Positions 34,846 to 44,274 of a stretch of DNA of 45,189 bases are shown here, piece by piece; the stretch's first letter is position 1, and every line of letters starts with the position of its first letter. The DNA is taken from positions 1-45,189 of the forward strand of contig CAYUVF010000034.1 of the NCBI GenBank assembly GCA_964448045.1, in the 5' to 3' direction. Source of the DNA: CAYUVF01 sp964448045. Its GTDB lineage: Bacteria; Bacteroidota; Rhodothermia; Rhodothermales; Salinibacteraceae. The notes beneath the pieces were generated by a model. It saw only the letters and a list, made by a program, of their open reading frames with translations, was not told the origin of the DNA and made no database searches. Position numbers and translations under genes: made by a program.

Positions 34846-36162
34846 TCACTCCGGGATGTACCAGCCAACGGTTCGCCGATCCTCAACGAGATACTCGCAG
34901 GCCACACGCTGCACGTCATCCGTCGTGATGCGGTCGATGCGGTCAAGGTAGGTCGTGTACAGCTTCCAGTCGCCTGCGGCGATGGCTTCGTTGAGCTGCG
35001 AGGCGATAGCAAACGGCCCGTCGCGCCCGAACGCCTCTTTCGCCTTGAGCTGTGCCTGCGCCCGCTCCAACTCCTCATCGGTGATGCCCTCCTCCTGGAC
35101 CTCGGCAATAGATTCCAGCATGGCGGTCTCGATCGCGTCATGCTCGTGCTCGGGCGCGAGGAAGCCGAACAGACCGAAGAGCCCTGGATCGCGAAGACGG
35201 GGGCTCATCGCGAAGACATCGGTGGTGAGGCCGTTGTCGGTCAGGCGGCGGAAGAAGCGGCTACCCTTGCCCGAGGCCAGCACGCGCGCCAATACATCGA
35301 GCGCGTCGGTGTCGGGGTGCAGCCCATCGGGCATCTTGTAGCCCATCATGACGGCGCCGAGCTGACCCTCCTGCCGGACGGTTACGCGCCGCTCGCCGCG
35401 CTGCTCGGGCTCGCGGGTGTGGAGCTCCGGAATCGGGTTGGGCGAGGGATCCAGCGAGCCAAAGTGCTCCGCCACCCGCTCCAGCGCCGCGTGCCGGTCC
35501 ACGTCGCCGATAATGGACACGGTGGCGTTATTCGGATAGTAGTATGTGTCGTAGAAGTGCCGCAGCCCCTCGGGCGTGACGTGCTCGATGTCGCTCCGCC
35601 ACCCGATCGTCGGATGGTGGTACGGATGGGCCACGAAGGCCGCGCTCCAGACCGCATCGTAGAGGTTGCGCGTCGGATCGTTTTTGCCCCGATCGTACTC
35701 GTTCAGGATCACCGTGCGCTCGCTCTCGAGGTCCTCCGCGTCGAGCAGCGCCCCGCGCATCCGATCCGCCTCAATTTCAATGGCAAGGGGCAGATGCTCC
35801 TTCGGCAGCATCTCGTAATAATTCGTCCGATCGAACCACGTCGTCGCGTTTACCCGTGCGCCGACCCGTTGCAACGTCTCGAAGATGGACGTACCCTTAC
35901 GCTTGTGAAAGCGCTCGGTGCCTTTGAACATGAGGTGCTCCAGGATATGCGTCGCGCCGGTCAGCCCCGTGCGCTCGTTGCGGCTGCCGACGTGGTAGGT
36001 GACCATGAACGTGGCGACCGGCGCAGCGGCCTGCTCCAGCACCAACACGCGGAGATCATTGAACGTGAGCCGGTACGCCTCGATGCCACCCGAGGCCTCG
36101 ATGAACTCGAACGCCTCGGGGATGTCGGCGGGTGCAGCGGCCACAGGATCAGCGGTTTCCAT
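34846..36162 (-). CDS. M16-family zinc metallopeptidase, active subunit
   Basis: The 438-residue protein carries the inverted zinc motif His72-Ile-Leu-Glu75-His76 (HILEHLMFKGT) and the third ligand Glu155 in SERTVILNEYDR, with Glu148 as the helper acid. The rest of the two-lobed fold is clear (NATTWFDRTNYYEMLP; SIIGDVD; ASGKGSRFFRRL). Family members degrade peptides or trim targeting sequences. It lies 122 bp upstream of the inactive M16-like gene, in the arrangement expected for a heterodimer. There is no signal peptide. The preceding gene, 39 bp away, encodes a lipoprotein. Confidence 0.93.
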   Translation of the reverse strand: METADPVAAAPADIPEAFEFIEASGGIEAYRLTFNDLRVLVLEQAAAPVATFMVTYHVGSRNERTGLTGATHILEHLMFKGTERFHKRKGTSIFETLQRVGARVNATTWFDRTNYYEMLPKEHLPLAIEIEADRMRGALLDAEDLESERTVILNEYDRGKNDPTRNLYDAVWSAAFVAHPYHHPTIGWRSDIEHVTPEGLRHFYDTYYYPNNATVSIIGDVDRHAALERVAEHFGSLDPSPNPIPELHTREPEQRGERRVTVRQEGQLGAVMMGYKMPDGLHPDTDALDVLARVLASGKGSRFFRRLTDNGLTTDVFAMSPRLRDPGLFGLFGFLAPEHEHDAIETAMLESIAEVQEEGITDEELERAQAQLKAKEAFGRDGPFAIASQLNEAIAAGDWKLYTTYLDRIDRITTDDVQRVACEYLVEDRRTVGWYIPE

Positions 36163-36201
36163 GGGGTACAGCGGTTCGATGAGCAGAGGGTGGGCGAACG
36201 A

Positions 36202-36840
36202 TCAGTTGGCGCTGACCTGATACGCGAAGCGATGCGTCGTGCCGTCGCCAACGTTCACACGGATCGACACGCTCTGATAATCCGAGCGGAAGGGCGTGTA
36301 CACGAAGCCATCGGTCGCGCCGGCGGGCTCGATCGTACTCGGCTGGAAGAGCAGCCGGACCGCCGAGGGGGATCCGCCGCCGCTCATAGCATAGGCCGAG
36401 CTCTCGCCGGATGTCTTGGCTTCCCGGTCATAATAGAGCGACTGCCGAAACAAGTCGGCCAAATCTTCGCTCTCGTTGAGGTTGCTGGTCGATCCGCGCG
36501 CCAGCGATTGCATCTCTTCCATCGCAAAGGGCCGGAACGTTTCCGTCGCATCCCCCGCCCCGGCGACGATCCGCATATCGTCAGGATTTACTGTCAGCGG
36601 CTCCGATCCCGTGTTTTCGACCGAGACGTAGTACATCAGGAACTCCGGGGTGGCGCGGCGCAAGCTCACAGCGACGGTGCTGCCCGACCGCTCGGACACC
36701 AGCAGAAACTGGTCGCCCGCTTCCTGCAGCGTCACGCTACCGTGCTGAATGTTCGCGGGCTGCACGTACCCGGTTGAGGCGCAGCCGGAGAGCACAATGA
36801 GTAGCCCGATCCATCCGAGGCAAGGCGATCGTCGCATCAT
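36202..36840 (-). CDS. Conserved lipoprotein of unknown function
   Basis: I do not recognise this 212-residue protein. It begins with two adjacent ATG codons and a lipoprotein signal ending LSGC (Cys20), so it should be lipid-anchored. The rest looks like a beta-rich domain (STVAVSLRRATPEFLMYYVSVENTGSEPLTV), reminiscent of Ig-like folds, with a low-complexity Ser/Gly stretch near the middle. It sits between polA (44 bp) and the active M16 peptidase (39 bp) and could be cotranscribed with both. Confidence 0.75.
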   Translation of the reverse strand: MMRRSPCLGWIGLLIVLSGCASTGYVQPANIQHGSVTLQEAGDQFLLVSERSGSTVAVSLRRATPEFLMYYVSVENTGSEPLTVNPDDMRIVAGAGDATETFRPFAMEEMQSLARGSTSNLNESEDLADLFRQSLYYDREAKTSGESSAYAMSGGGSPSAVRLLFQPSTIEPAGATDGFVYTPFRSDYQSVSIRVNVGDGTTHRFAYQVSAN

Positions 36841-36884
36841 CTAATCCACCATCGTTTAGGTTTTAGCTGTGGGACTGCGGGTGA

Positions 36885-39701
36885 TCAGTGCGCGTCGAGC
36901 CAATCATCACCCACGCCGATGTCGACGAGAATGGGCACGCCGTCCAGCGGGAGCGCCTCTTTCATCTCGGTGCGGACGAGCTCGCGCAGCGTTTCGATTT
37001 CGTCGGGCGGGCCTTCGAAGACGAGTTCGTCGTGAACCTGCAACAGCATCCGGCTCGTGAACGACTCGGCGTCGAGGCGCTCCTGAATGCGGTTCATCGC
37101 GATCTTGATCATATCCGCCTGCGTGCCTTGAATCGGCATGTTGACGGCGACGCGCTCGGCGAAGGAGCGGCGGTTGCTGTTGCTCGCGTCGATGTTAGGC
37201 ACGTAGCGCCGGCGCCCGAGCAGCGTTTCGGCGTAGCCTTTGTCGCGGGCCTGTTCGACCAGCTTGGAGAGAAAGGTCGAGACGCCGGGGTACGAGGTGC
37301 GATACTGGTCGATCAGCTCTTGCGCCTCGCTGACCGAGGTGCGCAGCCGCTGCGCGAGGCCCCACGGCGAGACGCCGTACGGGATGCCGTAGTTGACCTC
37401 TTTCGCCTTCCGCCGCTGATCGCGCGTCACGTCGTCGGGATCGATGCCGAAGACGCGCGCCGCGGCGTCGGTGTGGATGTCGCCATTCTCGCGGAAGGTC
37501 TGCTGCATCGCCTCGTCGCCACTCATCGACGCGAGGATGCGCAGCTCGATCTGGGCGTAGTCGGCCGCCATGAGCTGCCAGCCCTCCTGCGGGACAAAGG
37601 CCCGGCGAATTTCGCGCCCCACTTCGGTGCGCACGGGGATATTCTGCAGATTGGGATCGGAGGACGAGAGGCGCCCGGTGGCCGTGCGCGTCTGGTTGAA
37701 GCTCGTGTGGATGCGCCCCGTCTCCGGGTGGACGAGCTCGCCGAGGGTGTCGAGATACGTGCTTTTGAGCTTGTACGTCGAGCGCCAATCGAGCACCAAT
37801 CCGGGGATCTCGTGCTCGGTCGAGAGCTCCTGCAAGACGCTCTCTTTGGTGGACGGCCGTCCCGTCGATGTTTTGGAGACAACCGGCAGATCCAGCTTCT
37901 CGAACAGGATTTCGCCGAGTTGCTGCGTCGAGTTGATGTTGAACTCCTCGCCCGCCAATTCGAAGATCTCCGTCTCGATCTCATCCAGCTTCTCCGCCAG
38001 CCGCTCGCTGATGGCGTCCAGCACATCGGTGTCGACGCGGATGCCGGCCGCCTCCATCCGGCCGAGGACGGGAATCAGCGGGAATTCGATGGATTCGGCG
38101 ATGTCGAGCAGATCGTTGTCGTCCAGCCTGGCGCGGAGGATATCGGCCAGGCGCAGCGCCACGTCGGCGTCCTCGCAGGCGTACGGGGCGGCGTCTTGCA
38201 CGTCAACGTCGCGCATCGAGATCTGCTCCTTGCCCTCGCCGATGAGGTCGGTGATGGGCACCATCCGGTAGTTGAGCACGCCGCGGGCGACCTCGCTGAG
38301 GCTGTGGCTCTGCTCCGGCGCGATGAGGTAATGCGCCACCATCGTGTCGAAGAGCGGCTCCTGCAGGCGGATGCCGTGGCGCTCGAAGACGAGCCAGTCG
38401 TACTTGAGGTTGTGGCCGATTTTCGGCGTGTCGCCTTCGAGGATGGGCCGCAGCACATCGAGCACGTCGTCGGTCGCCGTGCCGTCGGGCAGCGGCGTCG
38501 GGACGTAGCGGCCCTGCTGTTCGGCCCACGAAAACGAGATGCCGACGAGCGACGCCCACATCGGATCGGTGGAGGTCGTTTCGCTGTCCACGCCCAGGCG
38601 CTCTTTCGTCGCCAGCGTCTCGGCCAGTGCCTCCAGCTCATCGCGGTTCTGGATGAAGGCGTAATCGACCGCCTCGCCATCCAGCTCTTCGACCGCCTCG
38701 TACGGCCCGAAGTCGAACGTCAGCGCCGGATCATCCGGCTGATCGGCGTCGGATGCGTTCGTCTCGGATGCCTCGGCAGCCTCCGCAGTGCCGTTGAGCT
38801 CATCGACGCGCTCCAGCATCGACTCAAACTCCAGCTCCTCGAAGATCTGCTTCAGCGCCTCCCGATTGGGATTGACCTGATGCAGATCGTGCCAGTCGAA
38901 GCTCACCTCGACGTCCGTCTTGATGGTGACGAGCTGCTTGCTCATCCGCGCCTGATCGGCGTATTCCTCCAGATTCTGCCCCCGCTTGCCGCCGACGTCC
39001 TCGGCGTGCTCGATCAGGTTTTCCAGCGTGCCGTACTCCTTCAGCAGCTTCGCCGACGTCTTCTCCCCGATCAGCGGCACGCCCGGCACGTTGTCGGACG
39101 AATCGCCCCACAGCGCGAGCATGTCGATGAACTGTTCGGGATCGAGCCCGACCTCCTCGCGAAAAGTGTCCGGCGTTTGAACATCGAACTCCTGGCCGCT
39201 GCGCGCCGGCTTGTAGATCGAGATGTTGTCGCTGAGCAGCTGCTGGAAGTCCTTATCCGGTGAAACGATCACGACATCGGCATCGTCTTCCTCGGCGCGG
39301 CGGGCGAGCGTGCCGATCACGTCGTCGGCCTCGACGCCGGAAATCTCCAGCACGGGGATGTCGAGCGCGCGGACGATATCTTTGATGTAGGGCAGGTTTT
39401 CGAGCAGGTCGTTGGGCGGCGGATCGCGGTGCGCCTTGTACTCCTCGTAAATCTCGTCGCGGAAGGTCCCCTCCTCACCCACCGCGTCGAACACGACGGC
39501 GATATGGTCGATGCCGTGGTCGCCCATCAGCTTCATCAGCGAGTTCGTGAACCCGTACGCCGCCGATGTATTCTGGCCCTTCGAGTTGATGAGCGGGCGG
39601 CTGATGAAGACGTAATGCGAGCGGTACGCCAGCGACATCGCGTCGATGAGGTACAGCTCGTTGTCCGCCGGATTTGAAGCGGGCGATTGCGATTCGGCCA
39701 T
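36885..39701 (-). CDS. polA: DNA polymerase I
   Basis: PolA removes RNA primers and fills gaps. All three domains are complete in 938 residues: the 5' nuclease (1-290, starting YLIDAMSLAYRS), the 3'-5' proofreading exonuclease (about 345-535; Asp372/Glu374, Asp435, Tyr507xxxAsp511) and the polymerase (about 545-938; motif A Asp714 to Glu719, motif B around 763-781, motif C Asp891-Glu892). Proofreading residues are present, unlike in Taq. In motif B the position of E. coli Phe762 is Tyr771 (VNYGIPYG), a change known from other polymerases to make them accept dideoxynucleotides. An acidic linker rich in Asp, Glu and Ala lies at 303-325. Confidence 0.96.
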   Translation of the reverse strand: MAESQSPASNPADNELYLIDAMSLAYRSHYVFISRPLINSKGQNTSAAYGFTNSLMKLMGDHGIDHIAVVFDAVGEEGTFRDEIYEEYKAHRDPPPNDLLENLPYIKDIVRALDIPVLEISGVEADDVIGTLARRAEEDDADVVIVSPDKDFQQLLSDNISIYKPARSGQEFDVQTPDTFREEVGLDPEQFIDMLALWGDSSDNVPGVPLIGEKTSAKLLKEYGTLENLIEHAEDVGGKRGQNLEEYADQARMSKQLVTIKTDVEVSFDWHDLHQVNPNREALKQIFEELEFESMLERVDELNGTAEAAEASETNASDADQPDDPALTFDFGPYEAVEELDGEAVDYAFIQNRDELEALAETLATKERLGVDSETTSTDPMWASLVGISFSWAEQQGRYVPTPLPDGTATDDVLDVLRPILEGDTPKIGHNLKYDWLVFERHGIRLQEPLFDTMVAHYLIAPEQSHSLSEVARGVLNYRMVPITDLIGEGKEQISMRDVDVQDAAPYACEDADVALRLADILRARLDDNDLLDIAESIEFPLIPVLGRMEAAGIRVDTDVLDAISERLAEKLDEIETEIFELAGEEFNINSTQQLGEILFEKLDLPVVSKTSTGRPSTKESVLQELSTEHEIPGLVLDWRSTYKLKSTYLDTLGELVHPETGRIHTSFNQTRTATGRLSSSDPNLQNIPVRTEVGREIRRAFVPQEGWQLMAADYAQIELRILASMSGDEAMQQTFRENGDIHTDAAARVFGIDPDDVTRDQRRKAKEVNYGIPYGVSPWGLAQRLRTSVSEAQELIDQYRTSYPGVSTFLSKLVEQARDKGYAETLLGRRRYVPNIDASNSNRRSFAERVAVNMPIQGTQADMIKIAMNRIQERLDAESFTSRMLLQVHDELVFEGPPDEIETLRELVRTEMKEALPLDGVPILVDIGVGDDWLDAH

Positions 39702-39901
39702 GGAGATGCGGGGAAATCTGCTTCCAATGAATATGCGATTTTTCTACGCCTCGGCCCGGCCTCTTTTCCGCCGACGCAGCGCGACGTGAGCGCCGATAAG
39801 GCATAGATCCACCGGCGGGGCAGGTTCCTTCTTCAGCGCATCTTGGCCGGCGCGCTCCCCCGGCTGCTTCCAGGATACGACGCGACGCTGACGCCCCTGC
39901 G

Positions 39902-41695
39902 TCAGAGGTAGAAGAAGTACAGCATCGTCGTCGAGATCGTGACGAAGATGATCGAAAGGATGCTGCCCGCGCGCAGGTAATCGGGCACGCGGTAGCCGCC
40001 GGGCGTCATTAACAGCGCATTTACGTGATGAGTCGGCAGCACGAACGAGTTGGCCGCACACACGCCCACCTGGAGCACCAGCACCTGCGAATTGAGCCCG
40101 CTGATGCCCGTGAGTTCGAGCACGAGGGGCACCATCAGCACGGTCGCAGCGACGTTCGACATGAAGAGCGAAAAGATGGTCGAGAGGATGCCCAGTACCA
40201 TCAGCACCAGAAACGGATGCACACCCTCGATGGCGGCCACCAGCGTCTGTGCGATGAAGGATGCGGCCCCCGACGACTCCATTGCAATCCCGATCGGGAT
40301 GAGCCCCGAAATCAGAAAAATTACTTTCCACTCGATCGACCGATACGCCTCCTCAATGTTGAGCACCCCGCCCAAAATCATGGCTACCGCGCCAGTAAGG
40401 AACCCGATCGAAATCGGGAGATCCAGTGCGAGAACGAGCAGGATCGCCCCGGCGAAACTGCTGAGGGCCACCCATGCTTTTTCCGGTTTTTTGGGCTCGC
40501 TGGGTTCGTGTGGCACCGGCGTGACCGTGATGAAGTCCTCGCTGTCCTCGTAGAACTGCAGGTTCTGCCATTTGCCGTGCAGCACCAGCGTATCCCCTGC
40601 TTGCACGACGCGGTCGGCCACGTCTTCTTCGACTACTTCGCTGTTGCTGAAGAAGAGCACGACCTGCGTGTTGTACGTCTCGCGCAGGGCCACCTGGCGA
40701 ATCGTCTTGCCCACCAGCGCCGAGCGCGCCGGGATGACAACCTCCAGATAGCCCATCTCCGAGTTCTTCGGGGTTTTCTCCTGCTCCTCCTTGAGCTCCA
40801 GATTAAAGTTCTCCCCGAACAGCTGCACATCGTCACTCTGACCCTGGACTACGAGGTTTTGCCCCACCTCGAACCGAATATCCTTCCAGATCTCGTGCTC
40901 GGTACCCGTGTCGTCGTAGACGCGCAGCAGGTTGACGTTGTATCGCGAACCCATCTCCGACTCCTCGACCGACTTGCCGACGAGCGGACTGCCTTCGGGG
41001 ATGCGAAAGGTAAAGAGCGAATCCGAAAGCCCCCAGATGTTGAGCAGCTTCTGGCCGGGCGAGGCGGTTGGGCTCTCCTCGCGCTTGGCGGGCAGCACCA
41101 TATCCCCAAAGAGGAAAAAGTAGCCGATGCCTGCGATGAGCAGCACCACCCCGATCGGCGTGACGCTAAACAACCCGAACGTTTCGAGCCCCCGGCTGCT
41201 CAATAGGTCATTCAGGATGATCAGCGAACTGGTGCCCACCATCGTGAGCGTCCCGCCCAGGAGTGCGGCGAAGCCCATCGGCATGAGCAGGCGCGAGATG
41301 GATATTTTTTCGCGCTTGGAGATGCCCATCATCACCGGCAAGAAAAGCGCCGCCGCACCGATGTTCTGCATAAAGCCCGACATGACACCGACCGTCACCG
41401 AGACGGTTGAGATAATCCGACGGAGGCCCTTGCCGGCGACGCGCAGGATGAAGCTGGCAATCTGCTCGGTGATACCGGATTTGAACAACCCCCGGCCCAT
41501 GATCATCACCCCGATGATGGCGAGCACGGCGTTGCTGGAGAAGCCCGAGCGCGCCTGCTCCGGCGTGATGCTACCCACCCAGACGAGCGTGAGCATCGCC
41601 ATGATCGCCACCACGTCGATGCGGATCAGTTCCGTCACAATCAAGAAGACCGTGACGGCGAGAACAGCTAATACAATAAGTAGCTGGAACTCCAT
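39902..41695 (-). CDS. SLC13/DASS-type anion transporter with two RCK_C domains
   Basis: This inner-membrane carrier of 597 residues has a first transmembrane half (about 1-200), a cytosolic middle with two TrkA-C (RCK_C) domains (about 225-300 and 310-390; GSPLVGKSVEESEMGS and ARSALVGKTIRQVALRE), and a second transmembrane half (about 405-597) ending in a hydrophobic helix. Family motifs VGTSSLIILNDLL and LPTHHVNALLM mark the repeated ion-binding hairpins. Relatives move sulfate, dicarboxylates or other anions with Na+; the substrate is not evident. ATG 41695 begins MEFQLLIVLAVLAV; the frame is open 30 codons upstream without hydrophobic or conserved sequence. The gene is separate from polA by 200 bp. 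Confidence 0.88.
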   Translation of the reverse strand: MEFQLLIVLAVLAVTVFLIVTELIRIDVVAIMAMLTLVWVGSITPEQARSGFSSNAVLAIIGVMIMGRGLFKSGITEQIASFILRVAGKGLRRIISTVSVTVGVMSGFMQNIGAAALFLPVMMGISKREKISISRLLMPMGFAALLGGTLTMVGTSSLIILNDLLSSRGLETFGLFSVTPIGVVLLIAGIGYFFLFGDMVLPAKREESPTASPGQKLLNIWGLSDSLFTFRIPEGSPLVGKSVEESEMGSRYNVNLLRVYDDTGTEHEIWKDIRFEVGQNLVVQGQSDDVQLFGENFNLELKEEQEKTPKNSEMGYLEVVIPARSALVGKTIRQVALRETYNTQVVLFFSNSEVVEEDVADRVVQAGDTLVLHGKWQNLQFYEDSEDFITVTPVPHEPSEPKKPEKAWVALSSFAGAILLVLALDLPISIGFLTGAVAMILGGVLNIEEAYRSIEWKVIFLISGLIPIGIAMESSGAASFIAQTLVAAIEGVHPFLVLMVLGILSTIFSLFMSNVAATVLMVPLVLELTGISGLNSQVLVLQVGVCAANSFVLPTHHVNALLMTPGGYRVPDYLRAGSILSIIFVTISTTMLYFFYL

Positions 41696-41880
41696 CGGGG
41701 GCGCGTGGGGGTTGGATAAGCTGAAGACAGCGAGGCGATGAGGCAGGCTCCCGCCCGAGTTGTGCGATGCAGCCAACCGTGGCACCTACAGGGCATTCCA
41801 TCGACAGGAGGCCACGGGCAAGAACGGGCGGTATCCGGGGTGCCATCCGTCGGCGCATCAGGAAGTCGTCCTTACAACCC

Positions 41881-41915
41881 AAAAACCCCGCCCAAACTGC
41901 CGTTTGCAGCGTTTG
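41881..41915 (-). terminator. Likely terminator of tRNA-Leu(CAG)
   Basis: On the minus strand CAAAC-G-CTGC pairs with GCAG-TTTG (41893-41915 region) with a single bulged base and a 5-nt loop, followed shortly by a GTTTTT run at 41881-41886. It lies about 18 bp beyond the tRNA 3' end. Confidence 0.55.
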
Positions 41916-41933
41916 AGCAGGGCATTTGAACGG

Positions 41934-42017
41934 TGCCCGAGAGAGGATTCGAACCTCCACGTCCTTGCGGACACATGACCCTGAATCATGCGCGTCTACC
42001 AGTTCCGCCACTCGGGC
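41934..42017 (-). tRNA. tRNA-Leu (anticodon CAG)
   Basis: On the minus strand it begins GCCCGAG and ends CTCGGGC plus discriminator A, a perfect seven-pair acceptor stem. The anticodon arm CATGA-TTCAGGG-TCATG gives CAG. A long variable arm (GTCCGCAAGGAC) and GTTCGAATC T-arm complete an 84-nt class II tRNA. CCA is not encoded. It reads CUG, which is frequent in this high-GC genome. Confidence 0.95.
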
Positions 42018-42035
42018 CGGTGGATCGGATTGATC

Positions 42036-42064
42036 ACGGTATGAATCGCGTCTGCTTGTGTCAA
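42036..42064 (-). promoter_or_regulatory. Promoter of tRNA-Leu(CAG)
   Basis: On the minus strand there is a perfect TTGACA (42059-42064) and TACCGT (42036-42041) separated by 17 bp. The predicted start is about 12 nt before the tRNA. The -35 box is of the general sigma-70 type. Confidence 0.6.
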
Positions 42065-42189
42065 GTTCCACCTTCGGCGACAGTTCACCTTCACGCTCTT
42101 TTTGCAGATGCGCCGGTCCGGATGGATCTCGACTCGCGCGGTTATGTTGGATCATTGGTTGTCTTTCTGCTCACTGACTGCCCTCGCCC

Positions 42190-44184
42190 ATGCTCGCCGT
42201 TCGGTCGTTCCGCCCATTGATCACTTGCGCCGTTCTCCTCCTCGTTATCGCCGTGCCCTCCTCCGCATGGGCACAATCCGCGGCCCCCAACGAAAACAGT
42301 CTGCTGCCGGATCGGCCCATCCCCTACCCGGTCACCCCGTCTCCGCAGTTCCAGCAGGCTGTTGAAGCTGGCACCCGCACGACCCGCGGCGTCCCGGGAG
42401 CGAACTACTGGACGAACACGGCCGAGTACACCATCGACGCCACACTCTCCCCCTCCTCGCGCACGCTCCGCGGCACAATGACAGTCCGCTACCAGAACAA
42501 CTCGCCGGATTCGCTGCAACAAGTAGCCTTCCACCTGCGCCAGAACCTGCACGAAGAAGGGGCCGTCCGAAATCGCGACGTGCAAGTGACCGGGGGCATG
42601 CAGGTCACGAAGGTGCAGGCGAGCAGCCAATCCCTCGTCGAAATTACCCCGTATCGCATGCGGCGAGGCGACACGGGATATACCATCCGCGACACACGGC
42701 TCATCGTGGCCCTGCCAGAACCGATCGCCCCGCAGAGCAGCGCGACGTTTGCGTTAAGCTGGGGCTTTGAAGTACCCGAGTCAGGAGCCCCGCGGATGGG
42801 TCACGAGAACGGCGAGGTGTTTTATCTCGGCTACTGGTATCCTCAGATCGCCGTCTACGACGATCTCGAGGGCTGGGTCGCGGAGCCGTACCAGGGCGAC
42901 GGCGAATTCTACATGGGTTACGGATCGTACGACGTATCGATCACGCTCCCCGATGGATGGCTCGTGGGCGCAACGGGCACGCTCCAAAATCCAGAGGCTG
43001 TGCTCTCATCGCAAGTGCAGGAGCGGTTGGCTGCTGTCACCTCCTCCGACAGCACGTACACCATCGTGGGCGAAACCGAGCGCGAAGCGGGCGCGTCGAC
43101 CCAGCAGTCGTCCGGCGGCACGCTGACGTGGCGCTTCCGCGCCGACCAGGCGCGCGACTTCGCATTCGGGGCATCCGATCAGTACGTATGGGACGCCACC
43201 GTAGCCGAGACAGGAGATCCCGATGACGGCACAGCACTGATCCACACCTTCTACCGCCCCGATGCCAGCGCCTGGGACCGCAGCGCCGAGTTCAACCGGT
43301 TCTCCATCGAGCATCTCTCGGAGATGATCATGCCGTACCCGTATCCGCACATGACCGCCATGGAAGGCGTCATCGGCGGCGGCATGGAGTATCCGATGAT
43401 CACCCTCATCGGCGGCAATCGGACGTACCGTTCGCTCTTCGGCGTCACCTATCATGAGCTAAGCCACATGTGGTTTCCGATGGTGGTGGGCACCAACGAG
43501 AAGCGCTACACGTGGATGGACGAAGGCACGACGACGTTCAACACCGCGGTGGGCGAGGCCGACTTTTTCGAGGACGCCCAACCCTGGCTGAACTCCCAGC
43601 GCTATTACATGAGCATCGCTGGAAGCGGCTATGAGGAGCCACCGATGCGCCACGCCGACAATTACACGTACGGTTCGCCCTCTCGCGGTATCGCCTCGTA
43701 CACCAAGCCCGGCGTTTTTCTCCACGCCCTGCGCGGCTTCATCGGCAAGGACGCCTTCTTCGACGCCTACCGCACCTACGCGCAGCGCTGGGCCTTCAAG
43801 CATCCTACGCCATACGACCTCTTCAATACGTTTGAAGACGTGCTGGACCGCGATCTCGACTGGTTTTGGACGCCGGTGCTCTACGAAACGTGGACGGTCG
43901 ATCAGGCCGTGACCGAAGTCACCGAACAGCCCGATCACGTCACCGTCACTATCGCCGACGAAGGGCGCATGCCCCTCCCCGTGCTGCTCCGCGTGACGTA
44001 TGCTGACGGCTCGACGGTCGAGCGGACCCTGCCGGTCGACCCCTGGCTGCAAGGGCAACGAAGAGCGACCGCCCAACTTCGCCCGGGAACCGTGCAGCGC
44101 GTCGAGATCGATCCCGAGCGCTACTATCCGGATGTCAACCGCAGCAATAACACCTGGACAGCCAGCAGCGCATCAAATAACTGA
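42190..44184 (+). CDS. M1-family metallopeptidase, exported
   Basis: This is a zinc aminopeptidase-like enzyme of 664 residues. A signal peptide ends at AWAQS (about 29), so the protein is exported. The N-terminal beta domain (about 70-200) precedes the thermolysin-like catalytic domain with the substrate-binding GGGMEYP (396-402, the GAMEN equivalent), the zinc motif His422-Glu423-Leu-Ser-His426 and the third ligand Glu445 in WMDEGTTTF. A short C-terminal beta domain follows. No T9SS tail is present, so it is probably periplasmic or outer-membrane associated. Such M1 enzymes are common in Bacteroidota. It is flanked by two tRNA genes and has no operon partner. Confidence 0.92.
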   Translation: MLAVRSFRPLITCAVLLLVIAVPSSAWAQSAAPNENSLLPDRPIPYPVTPSPQFQQAVEAGTRTTRGVPGANYWTNTAEYTIDATLSPSSRTLRGTMTVRYQNNSPDSLQQVAFHLRQNLHEEGAVRNRDVQVTGGMQVTKVQASSQSLVEITPYRMRRGDTGYTIRDTRLIVALPEPIAPQSSATFALSWGFEVPESGAPRMGHENGEVFYLGYWYPQIAVYDDLEGWVAEPYQGDGEFYMGYGSYDVSITLPDGWLVGATGTLQNPEAVLSSQVQERLAAVTSSDSTYTIVGETEREAGASTQQSSGGTLTWRFRADQARDFAFGASDQYVWDATVAETGDPDDGTALIHTFYRPDASAWDRSAEFNRFSIEHLSEMIMPYPYPHMTAMEGVIGGGMEYPMITLIGGNRTYRSLFGVTYHELSHMWFPMVVGTNEKRYTWMDEGTTTFNTAVGEADFFEDAQPWLNSQRYYMSIAGSGYEEPPMRHADNYTYGSPSRGIASYTKPGVFLHALRGFIGKDAFFDAYRTYAQRWAFKHPTPYDLFNTFEDVLDRDLDWFWTPVLYETWTVDQAVTEVTEQPDHVTVTIADEGRMPLPVLLRVTYADGSTVERTLPVDPWLQGQRRATAQLRPGTVQRVEIDPERYYPDVNRSNNTWTASSASNN

Positions 44185-44208
44185 TTGATGAAAAGGCTGT
44201 CAAGGCGC

Positions 44209-44236
44209 TTGACCCTGGGGAGCAAGATGTTATCTT
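44209..44236 (+). promoter_or_regulatory. Candidate promoter of tRNA-Asn
   Basis: TTGACC at 44209-44214 and TATCTT at 44231-44236 stand 16 bp apart, about 39 bp before the tRNA. The layout matches that upstream of tRNA-Leu(CAG). Confidence 0.45.
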
Positions 44237-44274
44237 ATGCATTCGTAATAGCCGTTCTGACAAAACGCCTCCCT

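Noticed and set aside
34783..36777. A 664-codon plus-strand frame opposite the M16 gene and lipoprotein
   Set aside because: Same reason: composition is that of antisense coding DNA, and HxxEH on the other strand fixes the real gene.
36888..39263. A 791-codon open frame antisense to polA
   Set aside because: Codon bias of a high-GC gene leaves the opposite strand open; the protein is Arg/Leu/Val-rich with no family motif, while the polA strand is unmistakable.
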